Shown here: one piece after another, positions 9,017 through 19,142 of the stretch
Layout of the letters: each line of letters begins with the position of its first letter
How positions within the stretch are numbered: position 1 is the stretch's first letter
From: Alicyclobacillus sp. SO9
GTDB lineage: Bacteria > Bacillota > Bacilli > Alicyclobacillales > Alicyclobacillaceae
Length of the DNA: 64,000 nucleotides
NCBI RefSeq assembly: GCF_016406125.1
Contig: NZ_CP066339.1
Span: forward strand, 3,162,001-3,226,000
Direction of reading: 5' to 3'
Notes under the pieces: generated by a model
Databases searched by the model: none
Seen by the model: only the letters and a program-made list of their open reading frames with translations
Told to the model about the DNA's origin: nothing
Translations under genes and position numbers: made by a program

Positions 9017-10177
9017 ATGGATCCAATCGACTACTATGAGCAAAGGATTTTGGAATTACTCTCTCATACTCGTCTGTCATTTTTGATAGGTGCCGGCTGT
9101 AGCAGGTGTGCAGGACTACCTCTAATGGGTCAGCTAACAGACGAGGTTTACAGCACACTAACTGACAAGGAAGAGAATAATCAGAACAATTTGCCCTTAA
9201 AGCTACTTACCGAGATTAAAAGACGATATGAATCCGCTCATAATGCCACAATTGAAGACTATTTAAGTGAACTCCAGGATATCGATGCCATACTTGAAAG
9301 GCAAGAAGCCCGAGGAGTCACGGATACCGTTTACCCACCTGGGTATGGACCTTATACACGACAGCATACTCAACAGGCTCTTAGGTTAATTAAGACGAAA
9401 GTTCGTGATGTCTTATCTAAGGAAATTTCGAGCATACGACACCATCGAACTTTCTGTCGTGCGATACAGTATCAATTAAGGGACGGAAGAAATGCCCATC
9501 CAGTTAATTATTTCATATTAAACTACGACACTTTGATTGAAGATGCTCTCGCACTAGAAGGAATAGCGTTTAGCGACGGCTTCGTTGGAGGCGCCACAGC
9601 GTGGTGGGATCCTACCCCGTTAAATGGCGAAGAGTTTGACTTGGTGGGACGTCGGGGACTAGAAGCTAGAGTCCTAAAATTACACGGGTCGATTGACTGG
9701 GTCAAAACGCAAGAGCACGACTTTCCCATGCGACTACGGAATACACTACCTCATGATGAAATTATAGGAAGTGGAGAGTCAGTCGTCATTTACCCGGCAT
9801 CAGCAAAATACAGGGAAGCACAATATGATCCCTTTTCACGAATGATGATCAGTTTTCGGCATTCCTTATCATCGCAAATGGATCAAGTTCTCGCAATTTT
9901 AGGATATAGCTTTGGCGATGCTCACATAAACGCTGATATCATTGACGCCATTAAGCGTAGCCAAGGCGGTCTCTCATTAGCAGTGTTTTTAGGACTCGAT
10001 GAATTACCTCCACCCCTACGTTCCTGGATAAATGACCCCCTACTTCAGCCTAAGGTCATCATATTTGGCAAAAAGCGTGTTTGGGAAAATGGATCGGTCG
10101 TTTTCGAATCGGAAAGTGAGTTGGAATGGTATAAGTTCGAAGTTCTAGCAACTATGCTGTCAAAGGAGACAAACTAA
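9017..10177 (+). CDS. SIR2-like domain protein
   Basis: 386 residues from the ATG at 9017, eight bases after GGAAGGAG. The Rossmann-type NAD site is visible: SFLIGAGCSRCAG near residue 21, FILNYDTLIEDAL near 170 and LKLHGSIDW (catalytic-type His) near 222. This is the SIR2 family that in several anti-phage systems hydrolyses NAD+. Its stop overlaps the start of the HerA gene, so the two are translationally coupled. SIR2-HerA pairs are an established defence combination in which both proteins form a large complex. Confidence 0.88.
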   Translation: MDPIDYYEQRILELLSHTRLSFLIGAGCSRCAGLPLMGQLTDEVYSTLTDKEENNQNNLPLKLLTEIKRRYESAHNATIEDYLSELQDIDAILERQEARGVTDTVYPPGYGPYTRQHTQQALRLIKTKVRDVLSKEISSIRHHRTFCRAIQYQLRDGRNAHPVNYFILNYDTLIEDALALEGIAFSDGFVGGATAWWDPTPLNGEEFDLVGRRGLEARVLKLHGSIDWVKTQEHDFPMRLRNTLPHDEIIGSGESVVIYPASAKYREAQYDPFSRMMISFRHSLSSQMDQVLAILGYSFGDAHINADIIDAIKRSQGGLSLAVFLGLDELPPPLRSWINDPLLQPKVIIFGKKRVWENGSVVFESESELEWYKFEVLATMLSKETN

Positions 10178-11886
10178 TGGCGTATGCGAGACCTGAAAGC
10201 AAACTAAGGATTGGGTCTATTCTCGAAGTGGATGGTACACATGTAATTGCCGAACTCGATAGCAATATTGATGAGTTGACAAGAGTTCATAACGCACATG
10301 TTTATTCAATAGGACAGTACGGGTCAATACTGAAGATATACTTTGGAGAACGCATTCTCTTTATGTTCGTCTCTAGGCTTAGGTTAAAAACAGAATTAGA
10401 AGGAGAACGGGGTAGCTATACACCCAAAGCTGATGACTCTCGTATTTTGGAAGCTGACTTGTTTGGTGAAGGTGTGTGGGCTACTGACGATTCAGGCAAG
10501 TACGCTCTGAAGTTTGAACGGGGAGTAAGTACCTACCCTTTACCCCAACAAAGCGTTTACCTCACAACGAGCACGGAATTAAAAGATATTTACCGCTCAA
10601 CCAATTCTGAGGATGCCATTCCAATTGGAACGTATGTCGGATCCGCTTCAGTTCAATGTTTTGCAAGCATTGATGATTTGTTTGGAAAGCACTCCGCAAT
10701 TCTAGGGTCCACGGGTTCGGGCAAGTCTGCGGCTGTTTCTGTATTACTGCATGCAGTGCAAAATTTCCGGATATCAGAAGGAATCGACTGGCACCCCCAC
10801 ATCATAATTTTAGACCCACACGATGAATATTCAACTGCTTTTCCTAACGCAGCGAGGCTAGTGTCTGACGAAGGAAGCCTGCATATTCCATATTGGTTGT
10901 TAAATTTGCAAGAACTATTAGATTTATTTATAGGTAAGACTGAATTTCAAGCTACATCCCAAACTAACATCTTAAAAAATGCTATCCAGAAATCCAGAGT
11001 GGACGGGACCACGAATCTTAACATCGATAAGACGAAAATCAGCGTAGACTCACCGGTTCCATTCTCACTTGAGACTCTAATTCAATACATAAAGGATGAC
11101 ATGCCGCCACAGCCGTCGAAACAAGATAAACATCAGTCGCTTTTGAACAAGATTGATGCCCTACGACGAGATTCAAGACTCAGTTTCTTAATGAACGAAT
11201 GGAGTAGTGAGTCCGATGAAATATCGGTCATCCTATCTCAATTCATTAACCGTGACGATCCCATGCGAATTGTCGATTTATCAGGAATACCAAGCGACGT
11301 TGGGGGAATCATCGCTGCTGTCATTTCACGACTCTTGTTCATGTATAAATTGTGGCAAAAACCGGACGAACGAAAGGGTGACCCGGTACTCATCGTCTGT
11401 GAAGAAGCACATCGCTACGTGCCCAATAGAGGGGAAGCAGAATACACAGCGGCTCAAGACGCCATTCGACGCATTGCAAAAGAAGGGAGAAAGTACGGGC
11501 TTGGACTGTTATTAGTGTCACAGCGCCCCAGTGAATTAGAGGCCACCGTGCTTTCCCAATGCAACACCTGGCTTGTGCTTCGCTTGACCAACTCTGAAGA
11601 CCAAGCTCATGTTATTCGCTTTCTTCCAGATTCGTTGCGTTCTCTCACCAAAGTCTTACCTGGGCTCAGACGCAGAGAAGCTATTTTTGTCGGACAAGCT
11701 GCACCCGTGCCAGCAAGAATATTGATGGATGACTTAGAATCCTGGAAACTGCCTCGGTCACAGGACATATCGTTCTTGGAGGGCTGGAGAAGTGACCCTG
11801 TTGACGGAGGAGATTTAGATAGTGTTATTGAACGATGGCGCTATCAGGTTCGAACAGAGTTAGAGGGAGGTTCCCCCGGTGAATAA
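10177..11886 (+). CDS. HerA-like ATPase
   Basis: 569 residues. An N-terminal HAS-barrel-like region is followed by a P-loop GSTGSGKSA at residue 177, a Walker B-like VLIVCEEAHRYVP near 405, RRIAKEGRKYGLGLLLVSQRP and a C-terminal region, as in HerA/FtsK-type hexameric translocases. The ATG lies in the overlap TAATG with the SIR2 stop, and AAAGGAG stands nine bases upstream. In characterised SIR2-HerA systems this protein forms the hexamer that binds the SIR2 ring and may act on DNA. Confidence 0.9.
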   Translation: MAYARPESKLRIGSILEVDGTHVIAELDSNIDELTRVHNAHVYSIGQYGSILKIYFGERILFMFVSRLRLKTELEGERGSYTPKADDSRILEADLFGEGVWATDDSGKYALKFERGVSTYPLPQQSVYLTTSTELKDIYRSTNSEDAIPIGTYVGSASVQCFASIDDLFGKHSAILGSTGSGKSAAVSVLLHAVQNFRISEGIDWHPHIIILDPHDEYSTAFPNAARLVSDEGSLHIPYWLLNLQELLDLFIGKTEFQATSQTNILKNAIQKSRVDGTTNLNIDKTKISVDSPVPFSLETLIQYIKDDMPPQPSKQDKHQSLLNKIDALRRDSRLSFLMNEWSSESDEISVILSQFINRDDPMRIVDLSGIPSDVGGIIAAVISRLLFMYKLWQKPDERKGDPVLIVCEEAHRYVPNRGEAEYTAAQDAIRRIAKEGRKYGLGLLLVSQRPSELEATVLSQCNTWLVLRLTNSEDQAHVIRFLPDSLRSLTKVLPGLRRREAIFVGQAAPVPARILMDDLESWKLPRSQDISFLEGWRSDPVDGGDLDSVIERWRYQVRTELEGGSPGE

Positions 11887-11960
11887 AACACGGTGTGCTC
11901 TGTTAACTACACGTAAAATCTCACTGACAATGAGAAGTTAAAAAACAGGAGTGGATTACG

Positions 11961-14021
11961 ATGCGTATCACTAGAATCTTCGCACGTCATTTCTTATCAT
12001 TCGGCGACAGTTTCGAATTTACATTTCAATCACAAAAAGGAACAGTTCTAGTTGGGCCGAACGGTCACGGAAAATCAAACGTTTTACGCCTCTTGAAAAC
12101 ACTGCTAGACGTCCTTGAGAGTCGTTACCTTAATTTAGAAGAACCTGCCCTATATGCATCACGCTATGCAGACTTCGGCAAGGAAATTCGTTCATATGAG
12201 ATCGGATTTGACTTTGCGCTACACTCAGCAACCGAAAGAGATTTGTTACAAAAGTTTATAAGAGACCTCATTTCTTTCCCGAACTATGAGGTGTTTCGTA
12301 GAATTTGTGTTGACTCTAATGAAAAAAATGTAGAACCGATACCAGAACGACGTATCGCCGTCCAAAATTTCTTACTTAATTATCTTGAAATTCCTGAAGA
12401 CTTTTGTCTGGACAATGGGACACTACGTTATAGAGTAGAGCCGTCTGACCCCCACAATTCTCGCTTGGATATCGAATTCCCCGATATGGGTCTAATTATT
12501 CCGTTACGAGATGGGATACTGATCCCTAAAGTCAACAACGGATCTTATTCCGGAAAGCCGCTTTCACAGGTCTACTTTGAGTCGTTGCCAGAAAAAACTT
12601 TTAAACAATTACAATCGTTTCTTGCAGGAGAAACATCGACTATGCCGACCTTCTCTAAACTAAATATGAAGCTCATATCAAAAACGATTAGAGACAACTC
12701 TCTAAATGTTGACTTGGAGTTGAATCGTCGTGAGCAACAAAAGGAGACATCTTACATACGTTTGAGCCTTCTTCAGGCATTGAAAGTGGCTTTACACGGT
12801 TCTGAAATCGTCAAGCTGTCAGACTTGTATCGTAAATTGATATCTGAAAGTATTTTTATCATGGATAGTTGGCACCAAAACACAGAGGTGATTTTACGTC
12901 CCTGCACCCCAGATGTCTCTTTGATACAAAATAGAGAGCTACCCCTGTACCTATTTTTAATGAAGAATGGGACTTTTAGTGAGCGAACAAAATATGACAC
13001 AATCCGCTCCCAGTTCAGAAACCTCACTGGAGCGGAAATGGACGTTATAGTAAAACATCGAACCCGAATCTTGAGACAAAACGAAACTGTAGAAGAACAG
13101 TATATTACCCTCACTACTAACGAAGATATTCCTATGTCGTTTAGCGGATCCGGTCGTGAACAAGTGATAACACTACTAACATTGGCTCAACTAGACCAGC
13201 ACATCATCGGCATAGATGAACCTGAACGTAACCTTCATCCCTGGTTTCAAAGTAGAATTGGCATAGAATGGATTGACAGCCTAACACAGCACTTGGTAAT
13301 CACGCACTCTCCATTTATTGCGGCATCGTTCGGAATCGAGCAAATTCGACGAGTTTATATGTCAAACAAATGGTCTGCTGTAACTAACTCTATTGACTCA
13401 CACCAAATATCAAAGTCCGGACTGAAGCGCCTAACTCAATCTTCGGACGATTTTCTTTTCCTATTTGCAAAGTGCGTAATACTCGTTGAAGGATATGGAG
13501 AAATCTTCGGTCTGCCGATTTGGTTGAATCAATGGACAAATAGGGAATTTGGTCTCAGTGCAGAGGCTCTGGGAATACACATCCAAAATGCAACAGGTAA
13601 GAGTAGGATTACCTCTTTCATTAGTTTATATAAACAGTTTCACATCCCCTGGGTTGCCCTGTATGATGCGGATATCTTACGAAAATTCAACAATAAAGGG
13701 GAAGAACTTTCAGAGAACAAGAAAATATTCCGAGAACTCGCCTCTATGGGGTTGATGCAGGAGGATGAGATCACGTTAGGAGAGAAGAGCGAAATTGACA
13801 AATTTCCAATAGGAACCGACAACAACATCTTTTTAAGAGGCAACAAGCTATCCGATAAGTGGGAGACCCTCAAGGTAGATCCAGACTTAAAGCAAGAGGC
13901 AAGAGACACCGTTGGAAAGGGACCTCAGATGTGGCAATACATTGCGGACCATATGAAAGTCCCGAAAGAGTTTGAAACTCTTTTTGCACGAGCCCGTGAG
14001 TTGGGGAATGTAACACAGTAA
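11961..14021 (+). CDS. OLD-like ATPase with TOPRIM nuclease domain
   Basis: 686 residues. The ABC-type ATPase has GPNGHGKSN at residue 32, an FSGSGREQ signature, IDEPERNLHP (Walker B) and LVITHSPF (switch His). After about residue 500 comes a TOPRIM-like domain with VILVEGYGE and ALYDADIL, as in OLD-family nucleases. Ribosome binding site AGGAGTGG stands upstream. It starts 74 bases after HerA on the same strand with no terminator between, so it may be a third member of the SIR2-HerA operon or an adjacent solo OLD system. Family call is firm; operon membership is inferred. Confidence 0.85.
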   Translation: MRITRIFARHFLSFGDSFEFTFQSQKGTVLVGPNGHGKSNVLRLLKTLLDVLESRYLNLEEPALYASRYADFGKEIRSYEIGFDFALHSATERDLLQKFIRDLISFPNYEVFRRICVDSNEKNVEPIPERRIAVQNFLLNYLEIPEDFCLDNGTLRYRVEPSDPHNSRLDIEFPDMGLIIPLRDGILIPKVNNGSYSGKPLSQVYFESLPEKTFKQLQSFLAGETSTMPTFSKLNMKLISKTIRDNSLNVDLELNRREQQKETSYIRLSLLQALKVALHGSEIVKLSDLYRKLISESIFIMDSWHQNTEVILRPCTPDVSLIQNRELPLYLFLMKNGTFSERTKYDTIRSQFRNLTGAEMDVIVKHRTRILRQNETVEEQYITLTTNEDIPMSFSGSGREQVITLLTLAQLDQHIIGIDEPERNLHPWFQSRIGIEWIDSLTQHLVITHSPFIAASFGIEQIRRVYMSNKWSAVTNSIDSHQISKSGLKRLTQSSDDFLFLFAKCVILVEGYGEIFGLPIWLNQWTNREFGLSAEALGIHIQNATGKSRITSFISLYKQFHIPWVALYDADILRKFNNKGEELSENKKIFRELASMGLMQEDEITLGEKSEIDKFPIGTDNNIFLRGNKLSDKWETLKVDPDLKQEARDTVGKGPQMWQYIADHMKVPKEFETLFARARELGNVTQ

Positions 14022-14077
14022 TAGCCCTCTGGTTGGCTCTTTATGTTCACCTTCGCTTATGTCAGGAGAAATGAGTA

Positions 14078-14631
14078 ATGAATCCCATCAGTCTCGAAAG
14101 TAGTTTGCAATCTAATTTCTACACACTCCCCGCAAGCCCAGCGGAAGGCGAGGTAAGTATATTTCGACACTGGATAAACTCGTTTAAGTCAATCACGGAT
14201 GATGTTCACGTTGAAGAATACCATGGGAGTAAGCACCAAGTTAGCTACACACCTAGTCGGCCATGGAGAAATTCCCCTGCCTGCACGTGGTGAACTTTCG
14301 GATGTTATGCAGCTCAGTTTTAGTCTCAAAACGCAAGATGTTCGATTGTCCTTCATTCAAGCAAAACTAGAAAAATCAAAGAATTTCATGGGACCTCTCC
14401 TTCGTTTTGGCTTAACGTAGAGCAATATGGTCTTCTACATCATCGCCCGAAAAGATCTGGCATCCCTCCTTTTTCTCCACCACCCGACCTCTTGGATTCA
14501 GCAATATTGAAATTAGTAGGTTCATTTTTATTCTTATATGAAATCAGCGGCCGATATGAATCTTACTATTCTTATGATGAAAATGTGGACCTAAGAACAA
14601 CGAGTCCGTCCTATAACGGAGCACGAGTCTA
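14078..14631 (+). pseudogene. Decayed gene with two frameshifts
   Basis: Three frames read in sequence give one continuous protein: MNPISLESSLQSNF onward to about 14225, then GHGEIPLPARGEL to about 14388, then TSPSFWLNVEQYGLL to the stop near 14631. It directly follows the OLD-like gene. The reconstructed product is about 180 residues and unrecognised. Confidence 0.6.
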
Positions 14632-14715
14632 ATTGTTAATTTGTAATAAAATTACACGACTTCTCAGGATACAGTGAACAAATAGCAGCGAGCAATATAT
14701 GATTTTGGAATTGGA

Positions 14716-15012
14716 GTGAACAGCGGGAGCATCGGCACACCAGTCCGGACACATAGCACTAACACCCCGTTAAGGAATTGGGCCCGACAAACGCTTAAAG
14801 GTCTCGAGGATTCAGAAATGAAGAATGAATTTATGGGTGTAATTGGCCCCTCTGCGGATTCAAATAAGACAAAATACCTTCCGCAATGTCACGTCGTTAT
14901 CGTTCGGTCGAGCGAAAATGGCAGCTTTACACCAATAGAGCCTGAAAGCAGGGGAGACCACTTTTACACTGAACACACAATCGACATAACCGACATGAGA
15001 GGTGACCGTTGA
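14716..15012 (+). CDS. Hypothetical protein, possible fragment
   Basis: 98 residues from a GTG with only a weak ribosome binding site. It contains NSGSIGTPVRTHSTNTPLRNWA and a C-terminal ITDMRGDR. The frame is open slightly upstream, so it may be the 3' part of the same decayed locus as 14078-14631. Function unknown. Confidence 0.35.
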   Translation: MNSGSIGTPVRTHSTNTPLRNWARQTLKGLEDSEMKNEFMGVIGPSADSNKTKYLPQCHVVIVRSSENGSFTPIEPESRGDHFYTEHTIDITDMRGDR

Positions 15013-15117
15013 GCGTCTTCTTTCGCAAACCAAACACGGGTTGCAAAGCTATGGGGTCGTTGCAATGGTTCCTGAATAGAATCCAGTTAAATCGTGACTC
15101 ACCGATATCCACCAGGC

Positions 15118-15930
15118 TTATTCAACTGGTATCCAGTCATCCGCAATGAGATCGCTAACAGTGAAAAGATAAGGTAATGATGTTGACTGTGTGCTCTGTC
15201 CTTCAGCTGATAAGTCGGATTCATCATCATTTCGAGACATGTATGGTGTTTCACTCCTTCGATGGATCCAAAATGTAATCATTTGCGGAAGAAACACCAT
15301 TAAAGACTCAATCGTAGGGATGGTTGTCAGAACGTCAGTGGGGCGATAGTTGGCATCATGGATTATACGATGCCTGTACTTCAGAATGTCATTCAGAGTG
15401 GAGCGGACTGAAAAGAACTGGTCGAGCGAGAAGATAGTAAATCTGTCCACCCGGGCAACCACACATTTAAGTTGAAATTCACTAATTGCAGATATAAACT
15501 CACCTCCATCACAAAGTGGGCTGAAGGCACTCTCGATATCCTTTAAGTTTTGAAAATTAAACATCTGACTGATAAATTCAGCATGGGTCACTCCATCTGC
15601 GACGTCGTCGTCAGGATGTTCACTTAATTCAGACTGTGTAAAAGTACAAATTGTCATGTAGAATTTAGGCTGATTATTCAGAAGAAAGACAAACGTATCT
15701 CTCAAAAATGTTTCTAAGCATCCTACTAGTGAAACGATATACTGAGATACTGGTACAAGGAGAAAATCCTTGTCTTTCGGAGTATCCTGCAAGACTGAAT
15801 GCATAAAGATGCTATATCTGCTAACATTCCTCAAAAAATTAACACAATACCTGTCTATTTCATCCCGGGTTTCTTTCATGCTGAGAATTACATCGAACAA
15901 ATAGGGAGTAAGTCGCTTTTTCTTTTGCAT
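15118..15930 (-). CDS. HEPN-domain protein, likely ribonuclease
   Basis: 270 residues with GGGAGGTAATTCATA before the ATG. The middle is an all-helical region with SLVGCLETFLRDTFVF (residue ~70) and, near 195, KYRHRIIHDANYRP, a clear Rx4-6H motif of catalytic HEPN domains, as in the RiboL-PSP/MAE_28990 type. Such proteins are RNases or partners in toxin-antitoxin and abortive infection systems. No obvious antitoxin gene is adjacent. Confidence 0.65.
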   Translation of the reverse strand: MQKKKRLTPYLFDVILSMKETRDEIDRYCVNFLRNVSRYSIFMHSVLQDTPKDKDFLLVPVSQYIVSLVGCLETFLRDTFVFLLNNQPKFYMTICTFTQSELSEHPDDDVADGVTHAEFISQMFNFQNLKDIESAFSPLCDGGEFISAISEFQLKCVVARVDRFTIFSLDQFFSVRSTLNDILKYRHRIIHDANYRPTDVLTTIPTIESLMVFLPQMITFWIHRRSETPYMSRNDDESDLSAEGQSTQSTSLPYLFTVSDLIADDWIPVE

Positions 15931-16103
15931 TATGAATTACCTCCCACTGTAAATAATAAGAATCCTAACATAGGACACATTGGCTCTCGATGGACAGAAC
16001 AACAGTACCCGTTAGATTTTCTTACTTGTATACAGACATATGCAAGTAGCTTGGGAATGACCGTAGCGTCCCTTGTGGACAATAAACATTACTCTTCTAC
16101 CTA

Positions 16104-16451
16104 TCAAGGCTGGATTAAATCCTCTAATTTACTTCCAATAAAATCGTGTGACGTAATTTGGTGTTCAACAAGGTAATAGTCGCCACTATGTACAGATCCA
16201 TCTTCAACAGAATTTTTTATAGTTTGAAATCCAAACCCTTGAAGCCAATCCTCATATGGCTCGCTAAATTTCCCCTCTCTAATACGTGATGCAGCGAATT
16301 TAGACATGTGAAATACAATTATTGCATTCGTTTGCGGACCTATTACATTGAATTCAACCACAATGCTCTCTGTACTTTGACGTAGCCACTCACTACGAGC
16401 ATGAAATTCTCTACCATCAGAAGTCTTAAATGAGTAATTTGATTCTTTCAA
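16104..16451 (-). CDS. Small hypothetical protein
   Basis: About 116 residues if it starts at the TTG at 16451, nine bases after AGGGGG; an ATG 27 bases upstream lacks a good site. It has a predicted alternating beta/helix pattern and no recognised domain. Next to a HEPN gene and downstream of the ubiquitin-like operon; relation to either is unknown. The 270 bases upstream hold no gene. Confidence 0.5.
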   Translation of the reverse strand: MKESNYSFKTSDGREFHARSEWLRQSTESIVVEFNVIGPQTNAIIVFHMSKFAASRIREGKFSEPYEDWLQGFGFQTIKNSVEDGSVHSGDYYLVEHQITSHDFIGSKLEDLIQP

Positions 16452-16775
16452 TATTTTTATCCCCCTCAGCAAAAGCATAGACGATTAAAAAATAGGACTG
16501 TCTTTATCAACTTTGCCTCTCTTCCGAATCATGCTAACTTGTACATTCATGACAGAAATGAGCTATGGTCATTCAGTAACCTGTCCCCACCTGGTCAGCA
16601 AGAAACTTGCGCTCTCAAGCACCTCCCATTGGATTACATCCCACTTTTCAGATAAAGTTTCACTAGCTTGTTCTTGCTATTCCGTTGTAATGGAGTAAGT
16701 TGATCGCCATGCCGTTTCTATAAAGAATGATCGCAATACATGCCGCATCTCTAGCAATCGGACGCCTCATCCTTA

Positions 16776-17738
16776 TCACTCTCCTTCTTGAGCTAAGGGA
16801 GAATCTGTAGCGTACAGAACTTTCCCTGATGGAACAAATTCGGCAGCCTTATCAAGATGAATATCTTGATCATCAAAGAAGATGTGCGGTCGAAAAGCCC
16901 GAAGTACCTTTGTCTTTTCTAATCCCCCAAGAAAAAAGCACTCGTCTACATAAACGCCCCAAGCACGCAAGGTCTTGATCACTCGAATTTCGGCTGGGCT
17001 ATTGCGAGCGGTAACAAGTGCAATACGTACTGGGGAGTATTCAATGCGTCCAGGCAATCGGTCTTGAAGTTGTGCGAGCTTTTTGAGAAGGACGGCATAA
17101 GGACCTTCCTGCAGTGGTATTTCTTTCGACTCGTCTTCTATTGTCCGAAAAGCCTCAATGCCTTTCGTCTTATAGACAAGTTCGCTTTGCTCATCAAATA
17201 AGACAGCGTCTCCATCAAAAGCAATTCGAACTTGGTCATCAGATAGATTGTCTATATGCTCCGGCAATTTCGAGAGGACGGCGGCTGCGCAGACTCGGCT
17301 GTCGATAACTCGCTGTGCATCCTCAACATTAGTCGTTAGAAAGAGGTCGACATCAAAGGCATCCAGATAGTCGACAACTGATTCACCTGCGGTGAAGGCT
17401 GAGCGTGTGATGCTAAGCCCATCATGGCGAATGCTGTTTAGGATGCGGAGTCCTGTTTCGGGGCTATTTCGTGACATGATGACAACTTCCACCAGAGGAG
17501 ACTCATTCTCACTTTGATGACGATTTAAGTTTAATAAGGCCCGCACTAAGGGATGTCCGGCTCCATGCTCTAACGGAATCTCTTCGGTTTCAGACATTTC
17601 CTTTCTATAGATTTCTATAGCAGAATCCGGGTCTGACGCTGACAGTTCACGAAAGCGGCTGTCGATATCATCCAAATTATATAATGCTGTTCCAGAAATT
17701 CCGACAACCAGAGTATCCGACAGATCTAGTGACATCAT
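16776..17738 (-). CDS. Cytosolic 5'-nucleotidase (cN-I type)
   Basis: 320 residues from the ATG at 17738 (GGAGGG upstream). HAD-type motifs are visible: DLSDTLVVGISGTALYNLDD at the start, EVVIMSRNSPETGLRIL near 85, RIAFDGDAVLFDE near 175 and HIFFDDQDIHLD near 290. This matches the NT5C1-like 5'-nucleotidase family, which dephosphorylates nucleoside monophosphates. It is the last gene of the ubiquitin-like operon, about 57 bases after the E1 gene. A nucleotidase could hydrolyse the AMP released by E1 or act as a separate effector; both are inference. Confidence 0.82.
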   Translation of the reverse strand: MMSLDLSDTLVVGISGTALYNLDDIDSRFRELSASDPDSAIEIYRKEMSETEEIPLEHGAGHPLVRALLNLNRHQSENESPLVEVVIMSRNSPETGLRILNSIRHDGLSITRSAFTAGESVVDYLDAFDVDLFLTTNVEDAQRVIDSRVCAAAVLSKLPEHIDNLSDDQVRIAFDGDAVLFDEQSELVYKTKGIEAFRTIEDESKEIPLQEGPYAVLLKKLAQLQDRLPGRIEYSPVRIALVTARNSPAEIRVIKTLRAWGVYVDECFFLGGLEKTKVLRAFRPHIFFDDQDIHLDKAAEFVPSGKVLYATDSPLAQEGE

Positions 17739-17795
17739 TGTCCCTCCGTCCAAGTTTGGTGTACTGATAATCTCATTGAAAACTCCAAATCAGCA

Positions 17796-19139
17796 CTAGG
17801 ATATCGACTCAACAAATCCATAATTATATGGGGTAGGCACTTTGCGCTTTTCAACAAATGTGATATCGTCCAAATTCCGAAGATCCCCTTGAATAATGTC
17901 AAATAAAGGACCTCCGTTCAATAAACGTACAAGTTCTGAAACCACAAAACATGCGGCTACAGTTCCTACGAACGGTGCTCCAACCGCCACACCCGCAAGT
18001 TCGACCAACCCACAAGCCTCAACCTTATCACCCAGGACCTGATAAGCAGGTGGCAGCGAGTTTACCTCAATGCTCTTGTGCCGATTGTCTCCACCAAGAG
18101 ATGTCGGATCAATAACTCCCGGAAATGTGTGAACACCAAACTGCATAAACGTTTCATGGCTATCCCCGAGTCCCGCTTCGATACTATACCTGAAGCGACC
18201 CGTCGCCAGCGCTTCTCTAGCCGCCATATTATCTGGCAAACACAAGCATAACTCAGGCTCATCGCCTTGAGGCGATGTTTCCTCCGAAAACAACCTTTCA
18301 CAGATAGTGGTCTGAAATCCAACTTCCTCACAGCGTTCAGCGATCCACCTTGATTTCTTCTTGTCAAACCCTTGTGAGTCTGTCAGCAAACAGGTGCTGT
18401 CGTTTGACTCGCTAATTTTATCAAAGTCCTGTAGAACGAAGGATACCTCATCTGGGTGTTTATACGGTAAAAGCCCCAACGTCCATAGTACGGCTTGTCC
18501 GAGATGACCGAGACCAACAATCCAAAGTTTCGCTGGTAACAGAAGAGCCGTTGGGGGCTCAATTTGGTCTCCAATGTGAGGCCAAAGACAGACTTCAAGT
18601 TTACGCTCCCCGGCTAGGGCATTTCTCGTCCATTGAGACAAGAAGGCCTCTGATACCGCCATTGCTCCGGCCAAAACACCCGCAACCGGATAAGTATCTC
18701 TCTCCGGTAGCCGTCCACGTCTCCAAGGGGTGACACTCGCCGTCCAACCGTCAAATGTAACCTGGATTTTTCGTGACCCCACCAATCCCTCAGATTGCAC
18801 ACCGCCAAGGATAATAGAAGGGGCACTTTCCTTAGCGCTCGACAACCAGTTGGCCCCGAACTTCCGTGCTAATCCAGATAGTGAGGTTGATTGTGACCAC
18901 GGAATATCCACCGTATAATCCTCGCTGGCAACTACGTGGACGCCGCCAACAAATGTACGGCGCCCCGTGTTGATGATTGTGGCCAAGGCTGCTTGAAGTG
19001 AACGGGAGTCCTCAATCTCCGGCCCAACATAGACGTTCAAGTGTAAACTTCTCAGCAACCCCATGGCTTGTTCTACTGAAGAGACCCGCCCACTGTCCAT
19101 GGCCTGCTTGGCCAAACGATGTAACGCATCCTTGTGCAT
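17796..19139 (-). CDS. E1-like (ThiF family) adenylyltransferase
   Basis: 447 residues. The C-terminal half is the E1/ThiF Rossmann domain: WIVGLGHLGQAVLW at residue 206, FVLQDFDKISESN near 235 and KKKSRWIAERCEE near 255. A cysteine at VEACGLVELAG near 380 is a candidate thiol-transfer residue. The N-terminal ~200 residues are a separate unrecognised domain. E1 enzymes adenylate the C-terminal glycine of a ubiquitin-like protein and pass it on. Ribosome binding site GAGGAGG; three bases after the JAB gene, so same transcript. Confidence 0.87.
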   Translation of the reverse strand: MHKDALHRLAKQAMDSGRVSSVEQAMGLLRSLHLNVYVGPEIEDSRSLQAALATIINTGRRTFVGGVHVVASEDYTVDIPWSQSTSLSGLARKFGANWLSSAKESAPSIILGGVQSEGLVGSRKIQVTFDGWTASVTPWRRGRLPERDTYPVAGVLAGAMAVSEAFLSQWTRNALAGERKLEVCLWPHIGDQIEPPTALLLPAKLWIVGLGHLGQAVLWTLGLLPYKHPDEVSFVLQDFDKISESNDSTCLLTDSQGFDKKKSRWIAERCEEVGFQTTICERLFSEETSPQGDEPELCLCLPDNMAAREALATGRFRYSIEAGLGDSHETFMQFGVHTFPGVIDPTSLGGDNRHKSIEVNSLPPAYQVLGDKVEACGLVELAGVAVGAPFVGTVAACFVVSELVRLLNGGPLFDIIQGDLRNLDDITFVEKRKVPTPYNYGFVESIS

Positions 19140-19142
19140 CTG

